Below, piece after piece: positions 1-6,725 of a stretch of 10,441 bases of DNA. The number at the start of each line of letters is the position of its first letter. Positions within the stretch are counted from its first letter, which is position 1. This DNA is from an uncultured Gallionellaceae bacterium (lineage in GTDB: Bacteria > Pseudomonadota > Gammaproteobacteria > Burkholderiales > Sulfuricellaceae), in contig CALMWM010000383.1 in NCBI GenBank assembly GCA_937873435.1, forward strand, positions 1-10,441, read 5' to 3'. The translations under genes and the position numbers were made by a program. The notes under the pieces are model-generated. The model ran no database searches, was not told the origin of the DNA, and saw only the letters and a list, made by a program, of their open reading frames with translations.

Positions 1-39
1 GCCTACCGTGTGCACCGGACCGGCGGGCACGCCGGCAGC
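1..39 (-). other. Thirteen codons resembling CoA-transferase family III (CaiB/BaiF), possible third piece of the chimera
   Basis: After the GH2-like block the frame reads AAGVPAGPVHTVG to the left edge. The pattern AAGVP-GPV-TV is typical of CoA-transferase family III proteins. In GH2 enzymes with the preceding FHSWCPP block, the next residues are normally EAADELGF or similar. The two sequences could share a few bases around GATGCTGCCGGC (31-42), which would explain an in-frame switch. Thirteen residues are too few for certainty, and a divergent GH2 continuation is not excluded. Confidence 0.3.
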
Positions 40-1173
40 ATCGAAAGCGGCTTGTGGCGGACACCACGAATGAAAACGGAAATGGTTCAGTCCGTGAGCG
101 CGGGCAACAGTAAAGATGCGCAGCCATTCGTTCAAATCGGTTGCCGGGTAGCCCGTTTTCGGAAAGATGGCACATTCCAGCGTTCCGCGCAAAAAGGTGG
201 GCTGACCGTTAATCAAAATGTGTTTGTCTGAAGTTTTAAATTCACGCATCCCAAAAGTAGTTGTTGCCACCTCCGTTTGTCCTGAAGTTTTGTCGTTCAA
301 ACTAACTTCGAGGATTTTCGCTTCCAGGATTACCTGCCGCTCCACAGACAACTGTGAAGCATTCAGGAATTCCGCGATATTGCGTAGTTCAGCCGGCGTG
401 CCGCGCACCACGATCACTCCGGATTGTGGGCTGATTACTACGCTACGCCCTTCCTTGCCGCCTATAATGGCATTGAGCGATGCGGTCAATTCCTTCCAGA
501 AATCACTGCTGGAACTGGTGGAGATTGTCGTGCTTCCTGCTCCCCCGCCCCCCGTAGTCGTTCCGGTGGTAGTGGTTCCTGTGGTTCCTGTGGTTCCTGT
601 GGTTCCTGTGGTTCCCGACGATCCGCTAGTTCCTGTAGAAACATTGATTCTGGTCGATCCTGTACGCGATCCGACCAGGTAATTCACTTTGAACACCCGC
701 GTTTGGATCGTCTGCGGCTGGATATAAATTCGCCAGCCGTCTACCTTGTATTCATAACCGTTTATCTCGCGAATAGCGTCAAGCGCTTCCAACACGGTAA
801 CATCCTTGAGATTCACTGAAATAGTTCCACTCAAATCCGGCGACATCAACATGCTATAGCGAGTCCCGGAAACTATCCCCATGAAAACTTGAGCAGCCGG
901 CGCATTGCTCACTACCAAATCAAAGCGTGGCTCCAGAACTTGAGAACTGGCCTTCGGCATTTCAATCTTGAGTGGGGGCAACAGCGCAGCTTTTACTGCA
1001 TCCGGCTGCTCCGACTTGGGTATTTGCGCGGCTTGCCGCAGCTCTTCGTCGATGCGTTGCGCAGCAGCCTTGAAATCGGCCTTTGGTGGCGGGGTGGTGC
1101 AACCGAGCAGATTAAGGCCCAGTATTATGATGGCGATAAGTTGGGCGAAAATATTTTCTGGCTTTCTGGTCAT
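1..1173 (-). CDS. mshL: MshL, MSHA pilus secretin (N-terminal 294 codons), reading on in frame into foreign sequence; runs off the left edge
   Basis: MshL forms the outer-membrane secretin channel of MSHA-type type IV pili. The ATG at 1171-1173 overlaps the mshK stop (ATGA) and has AAGG 7 bases upstream. The protein opens with a lipoprotein signal peptide: a hydrophobic stretch at residues 9-24 and lipobox LLGC with Cys25. A short secretin N-terminal domain follows (about 85-160, ending in the VFKVNYL motif). Next comes a Gly/Thr-rich linker with five GTT repeats (about 187-201), then a second N-domain (SDFWKEL, VVISPQSG, VIVVRGTP) and the conserved VILEAKILEVSLND, ending near residue 294 (base 292). 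This order matches Vibrio MshL. The expected continuation (a GINW-like motif and the secretin barrel) is absent. From about base 291 leftward the same frame encodes unrelated sequence, described separately. The secretin assignment applies only to 292-1173; I regard the rest as chimeric. Confidence 0.85.
   Translation of the reverse strand, partial: MTRKPENIFAQLIAIIILGLNLLGCTTPPPKADFKAAAQRIDEELRQAAQIPKSEQPDAVKAALLPPLKIEMPKASSQVLEPRFDLVVSNAPAAQVFMGIVSGTRYSMLMSPDLSGTISVNLKDVTVLEALDAIREINGYEYKVDGWRIYIQPQTIQTRVFKVNYLVGSRTGSTRINVSTGTSGSSGTTGTTGTTGTTGTTTTGTTTGGGGAGSTTISTSSSSDFWKELTASLNAIIGGKEGRSVVISPQSGVIVVRGTPAELRNIAEFLNASQLSVERQVILEAKILEVSLNDKTSGQTEVATTTFGMREFKTSDKHILINGQPTFLRGTLECAIFPKTGYPATDLNEWLRIFTVARAHGLNHFRFHSWCPPQAAFDAAGVPAGPVHTVG
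40..291 (-). other. Fragment of a glycoside hydrolase family 2 gene joined in frame to mshL (probable chimera)
   Basis: About 84 codons read as the linker and start of the catalytic barrel of a GH2 (beta-galactosidase/beta-glucuronidase superfamily) enzyme. In order, the visible motifs are TTTFGMREF, ILINGQPTFLRGTLECAIFP, TGYPATDLNEWLRIF, and ARAHGLNHFRFHSWCPP followed by QAAF. The NG-P-FLRG and GLN-RFHSWCPP blocks are characteristic of one GH2 branch, where they precede the catalytic acid residues, which are not reached here. The piece has neither its own beginning nor its end, and no secretin contains such a domain. It sits between a secretin break (about 280-295) and a second break (about 31-42). 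The family assignment is from memory of the motifs and I am fairly sure of it. Whether the join is an assembly artefact or real DNA cannot be told from sequence alone, but artefact is much more likely. Confidence 0.65.
572..616. repeat. Five tandem 9-bp units coding a Gly-Thr-Thr linker in MshL
   Basis: On the plus strand the unit GTGGTTCCT occurs four times in succession, followed by a fifth copy ending in C instead of T. Read on the coding (minus) strand it gives GTT repeated five times, inside a longer Gly/Thr/Ser-rich stretch between two secretin N-domains. The unit length is a multiple of three, so gain or loss of copies would change linker length without breaking the frame. Confidence 0.9.
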
Positions 1174-1604
1174 TGTTTGGCCTTCTTCTTAAGAGCGGCA
1201 CGACTGGCTATATTGCCACTCTTGCCCTCATCCGCCGGAGCCAACCGTTCTTTCTTTTCCACATCGGGAAACAACTTCAACACAAGGAAATCCTCTCCTG
1301 TCCGCAATACCGCTTCGCCCGCCGTCAGTTTCACCAAGCGCGCGTCACCAAATTTTTCCCCTAACACTACCGTCTGGCCGCTGATCATGGCCGCCTTACG
1401 GGTAGCAGACAACATGACCGACTGTAAAACCGGGATCGTCGCCGGCACGCTGTCGGTTTCCTCGCCGAAGGGGGGACGAGTCGGATCTGGCAAAGTTTCG
1501 GCGCCAGCCCCCCCAACGGCCAGTACAATCTGCAGCAGGAAAACGCCGACGATCTGGAAAAAATGGGGCTGAACCAAAGCGAATGCCCTTAATTCAAATT
1601 TCAA
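1170..1604 (-). CDS. mshK: MshK-like MSHA pilus biogenesis protein
   Basis: This small exported protein lies between mshJ and mshL, the position of mshK in MSHA operons. The 144 residues start with a hydrophobic export signal (about 15-34), with probable cleavage after AGA near residue 35. The mature part begins with DPTRPP (40-45), a motif shared by MshK and PilP-type pilotin or linker proteins. Then come LQSVMLS and a small beta domain (AMISGQTVVLGEKFG, ARLVKLTAGEAVLRTG) and a Lys-rich tail. The family role is periplasmic, bridging the inner-membrane platform and the secretin. The start is uncertain. The first start is TTG at 1604, with no clear ribosome binding site. A second TTG at 1577 has AAGG 9 bases upstream (1587-1590) and would give 135 residues. 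The stop overlaps the mshL ATG by 4 bases. The gap to mshJ is 36 bases. Confidence 0.72.
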   Translation of the reverse strand: MKFELRAFALVQPHFFQIVGVFLLQIVLAVGGAGAETLPDPTRPPFGEETDSVPATIPVLQSVMLSATRKAAMISGQTVVLGEKFGDARLVKLTAGEAVLRTGEDFLVLKLFPDVEKKERLAPADEGKSGNIASRAALKKKAKQ

Positions 1605-1640
1605 TCTGTTTATTATGACAGAAAATACATCGCCCCTTGC

Positions 1641-2321
1641 TTAAACGCTCAGCCAAATCTTTTCGAGACTTAACGTGTATAGCGTCAACGTCAACACTAT
1701 CTTGGGGTATTCCTCCACCTTAAAATCAGCCCTATCCCAAACCACCCGCCACGGCAATCTTTCCAGAATCGCCAGGTATTGTTGCAAGTCGTGGTACTCG
1801 CCCTCGATGACCAACTGTACACCGTGCTTATATACCAATGAAGTCGCAGGCATGGCTGGCCGGCCTTGTTTTGTCGCGTCAACAGATCTGCTTTCAAGAA
1901 CAGAAGTCGCTGGCAATGTTTTTAAGGAAATCAACTTCAGTCGTGAATTCTGTGCAAGCAAATCAGCCAACAACGACACTTTTTTTTCCGACGACACCAA
2001 GCTTTGCTGAATGGTTTCCAGAGGCGCTTCCAGTTCAACCAGTTTGTGTTTGAGTTCTTTCACTCGCTTTCGATTCTCACTATCCGGGTCGATTTGGCTG
2101 GAAACAGCCAAACCCTGGAGCTGCGACTGGAGCGCGGCGATTTGCGACTGTTTGTCCTTGAGTTGCTGGGAAAGGGACTTGTGCTTTACCCGCATCGGGT
2201 CGAGCAAAAATTTATTAATCGGGGTTATCAGAACAACCGACATCATCACGAATATCAAGGCACGCTCGCGTAATGCCAGCGCATCGACCTTCTCAACGAT
2301 TTTTCGCCACTGCTCCTTCAA
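1641..2321 (-). CDS. mshJ: MshJ, PilO-like inner-membrane pilus assembly protein
   Basis: The 226-residue protein has the PilO/GspM layout. There is a short cytoplasmic N-terminus, one membrane segment (about 20-39), a long charged coiled coil (about 43-118, with QQLKDKQSQIAALQSQLQ and KRVKELKHKLVELE), and a C-terminal alpha/beta domain with VQLVIEGEYHDLQQYLAILERLPW. The GxY-xLxxYLxxLExLPW pattern is the hallmark of MshJ and PilO-type proteins. In type IV pili PilO pairs with PilN through their coiled coils in the periplasm and links the motor platform to the secretin, and the PilN-like gene lies directly upstream here. The start is TTG at 2319-2321, with GAGG 6 bases upstream overlapping the end of the previous gene. 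The next Met is inside the membrane segment, so TTG is well supported. The gap to the upstream gene is 3 bases. Confidence 0.85.
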   Translation of the reverse strand: MKEQWRKIVEKVDALALRERALIFVMMSVVLITPINKFLLDPMRVKHKSLSQQLKDKQSQIAALQSQLQGLAVSSQIDPDSENRKRVKELKHKLVELEAPLETIQQSLVSSEKKVSLLADLLAQNSRLKLISLKTLPATSVLESRSVDATKQGRPAMPATSLVYKHGVQLVIEGEYHDLQQYLAILERLPWRVVWDRADFKVEEYPKIVLTLTLYTLSLEKIWLSV

Positions 2322-2324
2322 GCC

Positions 2325-2969
2325 CTACCTCGCTTTCTCCGAGTCGTCCTTGGACTTTGCTGGCTCCACCGAACGCAAATTGAACTCGAAATACCCGTCA
2401 GGGCCTTTCCCCGCCGGGAGGGGTGCCGCTTTGGTCAATTGCATATCCAAGGTTGAGAATGGTTGTCCCTGCATGATTCTTTCCTTGCCCAAGCGCTTGA
2501 TATAGTCCGGCACCAGATCAGGACGCAATGCCCGTCCGCCAATCACCATTTTGCTGCCGCCTTCACTCAGGCTGAACCCGGTCAACCACAGTCCGTTCAC
2601 GCTCTGGCGCGCAAAAGCACGCAAGTATTCGGAAAAGCCATGGCCTTCCCCCCCTGTCTGTACCCCCAATATCTCCTCGCGCTCTCTGAGCTGTTTTTCC
2701 AATTCATCAAGCTGCCTCTCCAACTCTTTGTTTTTCCGACGCGGCCCAAATTCGATACCTGCTTGGGCCAGGCGGCTTTTTTCCAAATCCAGACGCTTTC
2801 CGGCTTCCTCCACCTCTTTGTTCAAGCGTCCCGTCTGGAAAACCGCATAAGCATAAAAGCTCATCATCCCGATCATCAGCAACGCCAAGGCCTGCAAAAT
2901 CGTAACAAATGAAAAATATTTCTTCTGGCGCAGGAAGATAGGGTTGAAAAGATTGATCTGCTGGGTCAA
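2325..2969 (-). CDS. PilN-like fimbrial assembly protein of the MSHA operon (MshI2 type)
   Basis: The 214-residue protein starts with TQQINLFNP, the short cytoplasmic motif by which PilN-family proteins dock onto the PilM-like partner, here MshI encoded just upstream. One membrane segment (about 19-44) is followed by a charged coiled coil (about 48-102, including NKELERQLDELEKQLREREE) and a C-terminal domain with SVNGLWLTGFSLSEGG and MVIGGRALRPDLVPDYIKRLG, typical of PilN. The tail is charged and probably disordered. The start is TTG at 2967-2969, overlapping the mshI stop (TTGA), with GAGGAG 8 bases upstream. This indicates translational coupling. Naming varies between genomes, so no symbol is given. 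Confidence 0.83.
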   Translation of the reverse strand: MTQQINLFNPIFLRQKKYFSFVTILQALALLMIGMMSFYAYAVFQTGRLNKEVEEAGKRLDLEKSRLAQAGIEFGPRRKNKELERQLDELEKQLREREEILGVQTGGEGHGFSEYLRAFARQSVNGLWLTGFSLSEGGSKMVIGGRALRPDLVPDYIKRLGKERIMQGQPFSTLDMQLTKAAPLPAGKGPDGYFEFNLRSVEPAKSKDDSEKAR

Positions 2970-3931
2970 AGTGCTTTCTCCTCAAGCCGCAACGCGGCGC
3001 CCAGAGTCAGGAAACAGCGCGTCAGCTGATCCTGCTGCAACAAGGAAGCCTTTGAGAAATCGAACAATTGGTGCAAATCGACCATTTCGACTTCCATTTG
3101 CAGATTTCTTGCCAGATACCCCTCAAGCCCAATGGACAATGGTAACGGCGCCACCATTAATTTCGTCAGCTCGATATCATGGAACTGGCGCCCGAAGTAA
3201 TCGAAAGAACGTTGCAACTCCATCACAATCCGGTCGAGATAGCGTTGGCGCTGCTCGGTGTCCTCCTGCAATAACTGCGGCAAGGGCGCTTCGATGTGGC
3301 GCGACAGATACAACTCGGTATCGCAAGTTATCGTCAGCAAACCGCCTTCCTCATCGAACGACAGCAATGCCAAGCCGCGCCCTGGTTCTTCCAGCAACAA
3401 CGCAATATTGCGCTGCGCCATCTCGGGAATATCGATCACCGACAAGGGAATATTAGCTTCCTCAAACAAGGTCACGTAGCGCTGGATCACTTCGTTACGG
3501 GTAGCAATAGCATACATGCCGTGGTTAGGCGAAACCCCTTTATCGGTGGGGATACGCAACACATCGATGGCAGCATCGTCGATGTGATAATCGAGCAAGT
3601 CCTTTATTTTCCAGCGAACAGCAGTCTTGAGTTCGTCGGCGGGGACATTCAGCACCTCTACTGGCAACACCTGATATTCGCCAAGATTAAGCAGGGTCAG
3701 GCAACGATACTGTCCCATGCGCATATTCTTGGCGAATTTCATCAGCGCATCGGGATCGGTAAAGGCACTGATCGGTTCGATTGCGCACAAGCCGACCACC
3801 GGTCTGCTGCCGGGCATGCGCCGCACGTGGGCAAGACATAGTTCGCCCGGCAGAAAACTGATCGCCAGCCACCCTCCGGCACTTTCCGACTTGGTTAACA
3901 AGCGCTTGAAGAACTGCATGTCCAGCCCCAT
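2966..3931 (-). CDS. mshI: MshI, PilM-like cytoplasmic actin-fold protein of the MSHA pilus
   Basis: MshI corresponds to PilM/GspL-type actin-like proteins that sit at the cytoplasmic face of the pilus platform and bind the N-terminus of the PilN-like protein. The 321 residues include an N-terminal strand (GGWLAISFLPGELCLAHVRR), LTLLNLGEYQVLPVEVLNVP, the AVRWKIKDLLDYHIDDAAIDV block typical of MshI, LSVIDIPEMAQRNIALLL, a second actin-like half with LALLSFDEEGGLLTITCD and ELQRSFDYFGRQF, and a C-terminal LTLGAALR. I chose the ATG at 3929-3931 (MGLDMQFFK) because AGGAGG lies exactly 6 bases upstream (3938-3943). A longer reading from 3967 would begin inside the upstream regulator gene and has no such site. 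The stop overlaps the next gene by 4 bases. Confidence 0.87.
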   Translation of the reverse strand: MGLDMQFFKRLLTKSESAGGWLAISFLPGELCLAHVRRMPGSRPVVGLCAIEPISAFTDPDALMKFAKNMRMGQYRCLTLLNLGEYQVLPVEVLNVPADELKTAVRWKIKDLLDYHIDDAAIDVLRIPTDKGVSPNHGMYAIATRNEVIQRYVTLFEEANIPLSVIDIPEMAQRNIALLLEEPGRGLALLSFDEEGGLLTITCDTELYLSRHIEAPLPQLLQEDTEQRQRYLDRIVMELQRSFDYFGRQFHDIELTKLMVAPLPLSIGLEGYLARNLQMEVEMVDLHQLFDFSKASLLQQDQLTRCFLTLGAALRLEEKAL

Positions 3932-3941
3932 CCCCCGCCTC

Positions 3942-4283
3942 CTAAAACCCGAACACCATCTGTGCACCGACCTCTTCGCCGATCATGCGCAACTTTTCCA
4001 GCGCTAGCGCTGTAAGCCGAATGTTGCGCCGCTCGCCCGGCAAGCGAACAACGTAATTTTTCTTGCCCAGCGCAACCAGATGAAGCGCAGCGGCATTCTG
4101 GGAAACACCGAAATGGTCGGCGATTTCCCGTTGCGTCGGGTAATCGCGGTGAGCCTGGAAATAGCGCCCGAGAAACGTCAGAACCTCCGCCTGACGTTTC
4201 GTCAGCGTCGGCAACACGCGCATTCCCGCCAGTTCGCCTGCCATATCCGAAGACTCGACTTGATCCGCCATCACAACACCCAT
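3942..4283 (-). CDS. LexA-type winged-helix regulator without a peptidase domain
   Basis: The protein (113 residues from this start) resembles only the DNA-binding part of LexA: LTKRQAEVLTFLGRYFQ (helix 1, about 27-43), PTQREIADHFGVSQNAAALHLVALGKKNYV (helix-turn-helix, about 49-78) and a wing, RLPGERRNIRLT (about 80-91). It ends about 20 residues later, where LexA would begin its self-cleaving Ser/Lys peptidase domain, so RecA-induced cleavage is not expected. It heads the MSHA operon; its TAG stop overlaps the AGGAGG of mshI, 10 bases before the mshI start. The frame is open to a GTG at 4328, but the minus-strand -10 element at 4307-4312 lies inside that extension. The ATG at 4283 is the first ATG after it. 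A GTG at 4289 with AAGG 6 bases upstream is almost as good, and ATG 4271 is possible. The role is inferred: repressor of its own operon, perhaps also acting on the divergent glycan genes. Confidence 0.75.
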   Translation of the reverse strand: MGVVMADQVESSDMAGELAGMRVLPTLTKRQAEVLTFLGRYFQAHRDYPTQREIADHFGVSQNAAALHLVALGKKNYVVRLPGERRNIRLTALALEKLRMIGEEVGAQMVFGF

Positions 4284-4300
4284 ACCCACAAATTGCCTTA

Positions 4301-4317
4301 TCCTAAAATCTATAGGA
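4301..4317. promoter_or_regulatory. Second small inverted repeat over the -10 element
   Basis: TCCTA (4301-4305) and TAGGA (4313-4317) are inverse copies separated by 7 bases and bracket the minus-strand -10 element. It could be a weaker operator or chance in AT-rich promoter DNA. Confidence 0.25.
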
Positions 4318-4335
4318 CAAGCAAACACTTGTCAA
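4307..4335 (-). promoter_or_regulatory. Sigma-70-type promoter for the regulator-msh operon
   Basis: On the minus strand a perfect TTGACA (-35, 4330-4335) is followed after 17 bases by TAGATT (-10, 4307-4312, four of six consensus bases). Transcription would start near 4300, leaving a short leader before the regulator gene. No other promoter is visible inside the packed msh operon, so this may drive all of it. Confidence 0.6.
4316..4333. promoter_or_regulatory. Perfect 18-bp inverted repeat, candidate operator of the LexA-like regulator
   Basis: GACAAG and CTTGTC are perfect inverse copies separated by 6 bases. The repeat fills the spacer of the minus-strand promoter and overlaps its -35 element, so a bound protein would block polymerase. 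The half-site spacing (centres about 12 bases apart) is close to that of the E. coli LexA box, but the half-sites are not CTGT/ACAG, so this is not an SOS box. The adjacent regulator gene makes autoregulation the simplest reading. Confidence 0.5.
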
Positions 4336-4340
4336 ATAAC

Positions 4341-4365
4341 TTTTCAAACAAGATTTTCAATCAAG
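4341..4365. repeat. Two 12-bp direct repeats upstream of the glycan operon
   Basis: TTTTCAAACAAG (4341-4352) and TTTTCAATCAAG (4354-4365) differ at one base and are spaced 13 bases apart. The second copy covers the putative -35 of the plus-strand promoter. It could be a protein-binding site on one face of the helix, or chance. Confidence 0.4.
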
Positions 4366-4382
4366 TTAAATTTCTGTATAGT
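4354..4382 (+). promoter_or_regulatory. Probable promoter of the surface-glycan operon
   Basis: TATAGT (4377-4382, five of six consensus -10 bases) lies 17 bases after TTTTCA (4354-4359, four of six -35 bases) in AT-rich DNA just before the first glycan gene. Transcription would begin near 4389. The -35 lies within a pair of near-identical 12-base direct repeats (4341-4352 and 4354-4365). Confidence 0.45.
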
Positions 4383-4404
4383 CGAGGAAAATAAATTTCC
4401 AAGG

Positions 4405-5684
<1,280 letters not shown>

Positions 5685-5697
<13 letters not shown>

Positions 5698-6722
5698 ACG
5701 ACAAATACCGGCAACTGCAAACGCAGTTGGCCGGCGCTCCGAAAACCTGGCTCATCACCGGCGTGGCCGGGTTCATCGGCTGCAATATACTCGAAGCCCT
5801 GCTCAAACTTAACCAGAAGGTTGTCGGACTGGACAATTTCGCCACCGGCTACCGCGCCAACCTGGACGAAATTGCCGGGCAGTTTAGCCCTGACCAATGG
5901 AACAATTTCCGTTTCATCGAAGGCGACATCCGCAACCTTGAAGACTGCCAAAGTGCGTGCAACGGCGTGGACTTCGTGCTGCACCAGGCAGCGCTCGGTT
6001 CGGTACCGCGTTCTTTGGATAATCCACGCGACACCAACGACACCAATATCACCGGCTTTCTCAACATGCTTATCGCCGCACGCGACGCTGAGGTTAAACG
6101 TTTCGTGTACGCGGCTTCCAGCTCGACCTACGGCGACCATCCCGACCTTCCGAGAGTGGAAAGCCGCATCGGCAACCCACTGTCCCCCTATTCGGTCACG
6201 AAACTCGTCAACGAACTCTATGCCGGTGTTTTTGCCCGTTGCTACGGTTTCAAGAGCATCGGCCTGCGCTATTTCAACATTTTCGGTAAACGACAAAACC
6301 CAAACGGCGCCTATGCGGCAGTGATCCCCAAATGGTTCACCGGCCTGGCTCAGGGCGAACCGATCTTCATCAATGGGGACGGCCTGAGCAGCCGGGATTT
6401 CTGCTACATCGAAAACACCATTCAGGCCAATTTGCTGGCCGCCACTACCGATAACCCAGCCGCCCTTGACCAGGTTTACAACGTCGCCGTAGGCAACCGC
6501 ACCACGTTGAACGATTTGTTTGCCTTGGTGCGCGACCAGGTGGCTCGCCGAAAGCCGGAAGCAGCGAACAGCGCGCCCGTTTACCGGGATTTCCGGGCGG
6601 CGGATGTCCCCCACTCCCATGCCGACATCAGCAAAGCACAAGCTCTGCTCGGCTACCAGCCCAGCCATACCTTGCAGGAGGGACTGGAAATCGCCGCCGA
6701 CTGGTACCTGCGAAGGAACTGA
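5685..6722 (+). CDS. wbpP: UDP-N-acetylglucosamine 4-epimerase (WbpP/TviC family)
   Basis: This SDR-family epimerase interconverts UDP-GlcNAc and UDP-GalNAc or their uronic acids. With the upstream dehydrogenase it gives UDP-GalNAcA. The 345 residues show a short N-terminal extension typical of WbpP/TviC, the NAD motif TGVAGFIG (25-32), DNFATGYRANL, the Ser-rich catalytic strand AASSSTYGDHPDLPRVE, the catalytic pair YSVTK (Tyr169, Lys173), LRYFNIFGKRQNPNGAYAAVIP, and INGDGLSSRDFCYIEN near the substrate site. These blocks are well conserved in WbpP. The ATG at 5685 lies inside the end of the dehydrogenase gene with a GGGG stretch 8 bases upstream, suggesting coupled translation. The next gene follows after 3 bases. 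Confidence 0.9.
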
Positions 6723-6725
6723 CCC

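Noticed and set aside
572..616. CRISPR-like array
   Set aside because: The units are 9 bases with no spacers. It is a coding tandem repeat in register with the mshL frame.
10..819. Plus-strand open frames across the mshL region, including one rich in Ser-Gly-Cys and one rich in Pro-Val
   Set aside because: They are translations of the reverse complement of the GTT-repeat linker and flanking secretin sequence, with no supporting motif or start context.
1613..1630. Five-codon ATG frame just upstream of mshK with a purine-rich AAGGGG before it
   Set aside because: The purine run is too close to the ATG, the frame is tiny and not that of mshK, and nothing suggests a leader-peptide mechanism. 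It probably occurs by chance in the intergenic gap.
3932..3967. N-terminal extension of MshI to an upstream start at 3967
   Set aside because: The extension overlaps the regulator gene and lacks a ribosome binding site, while ATG 3931 has AGGAGG at ideal spacing.
4284..4340. Classical SOS (LexA) box in the divergent promoter region
   Set aside because: No CTGT-N8-ACAG or GAAC-N7-GTTC pattern is present. The palindrome there has different half-sites.
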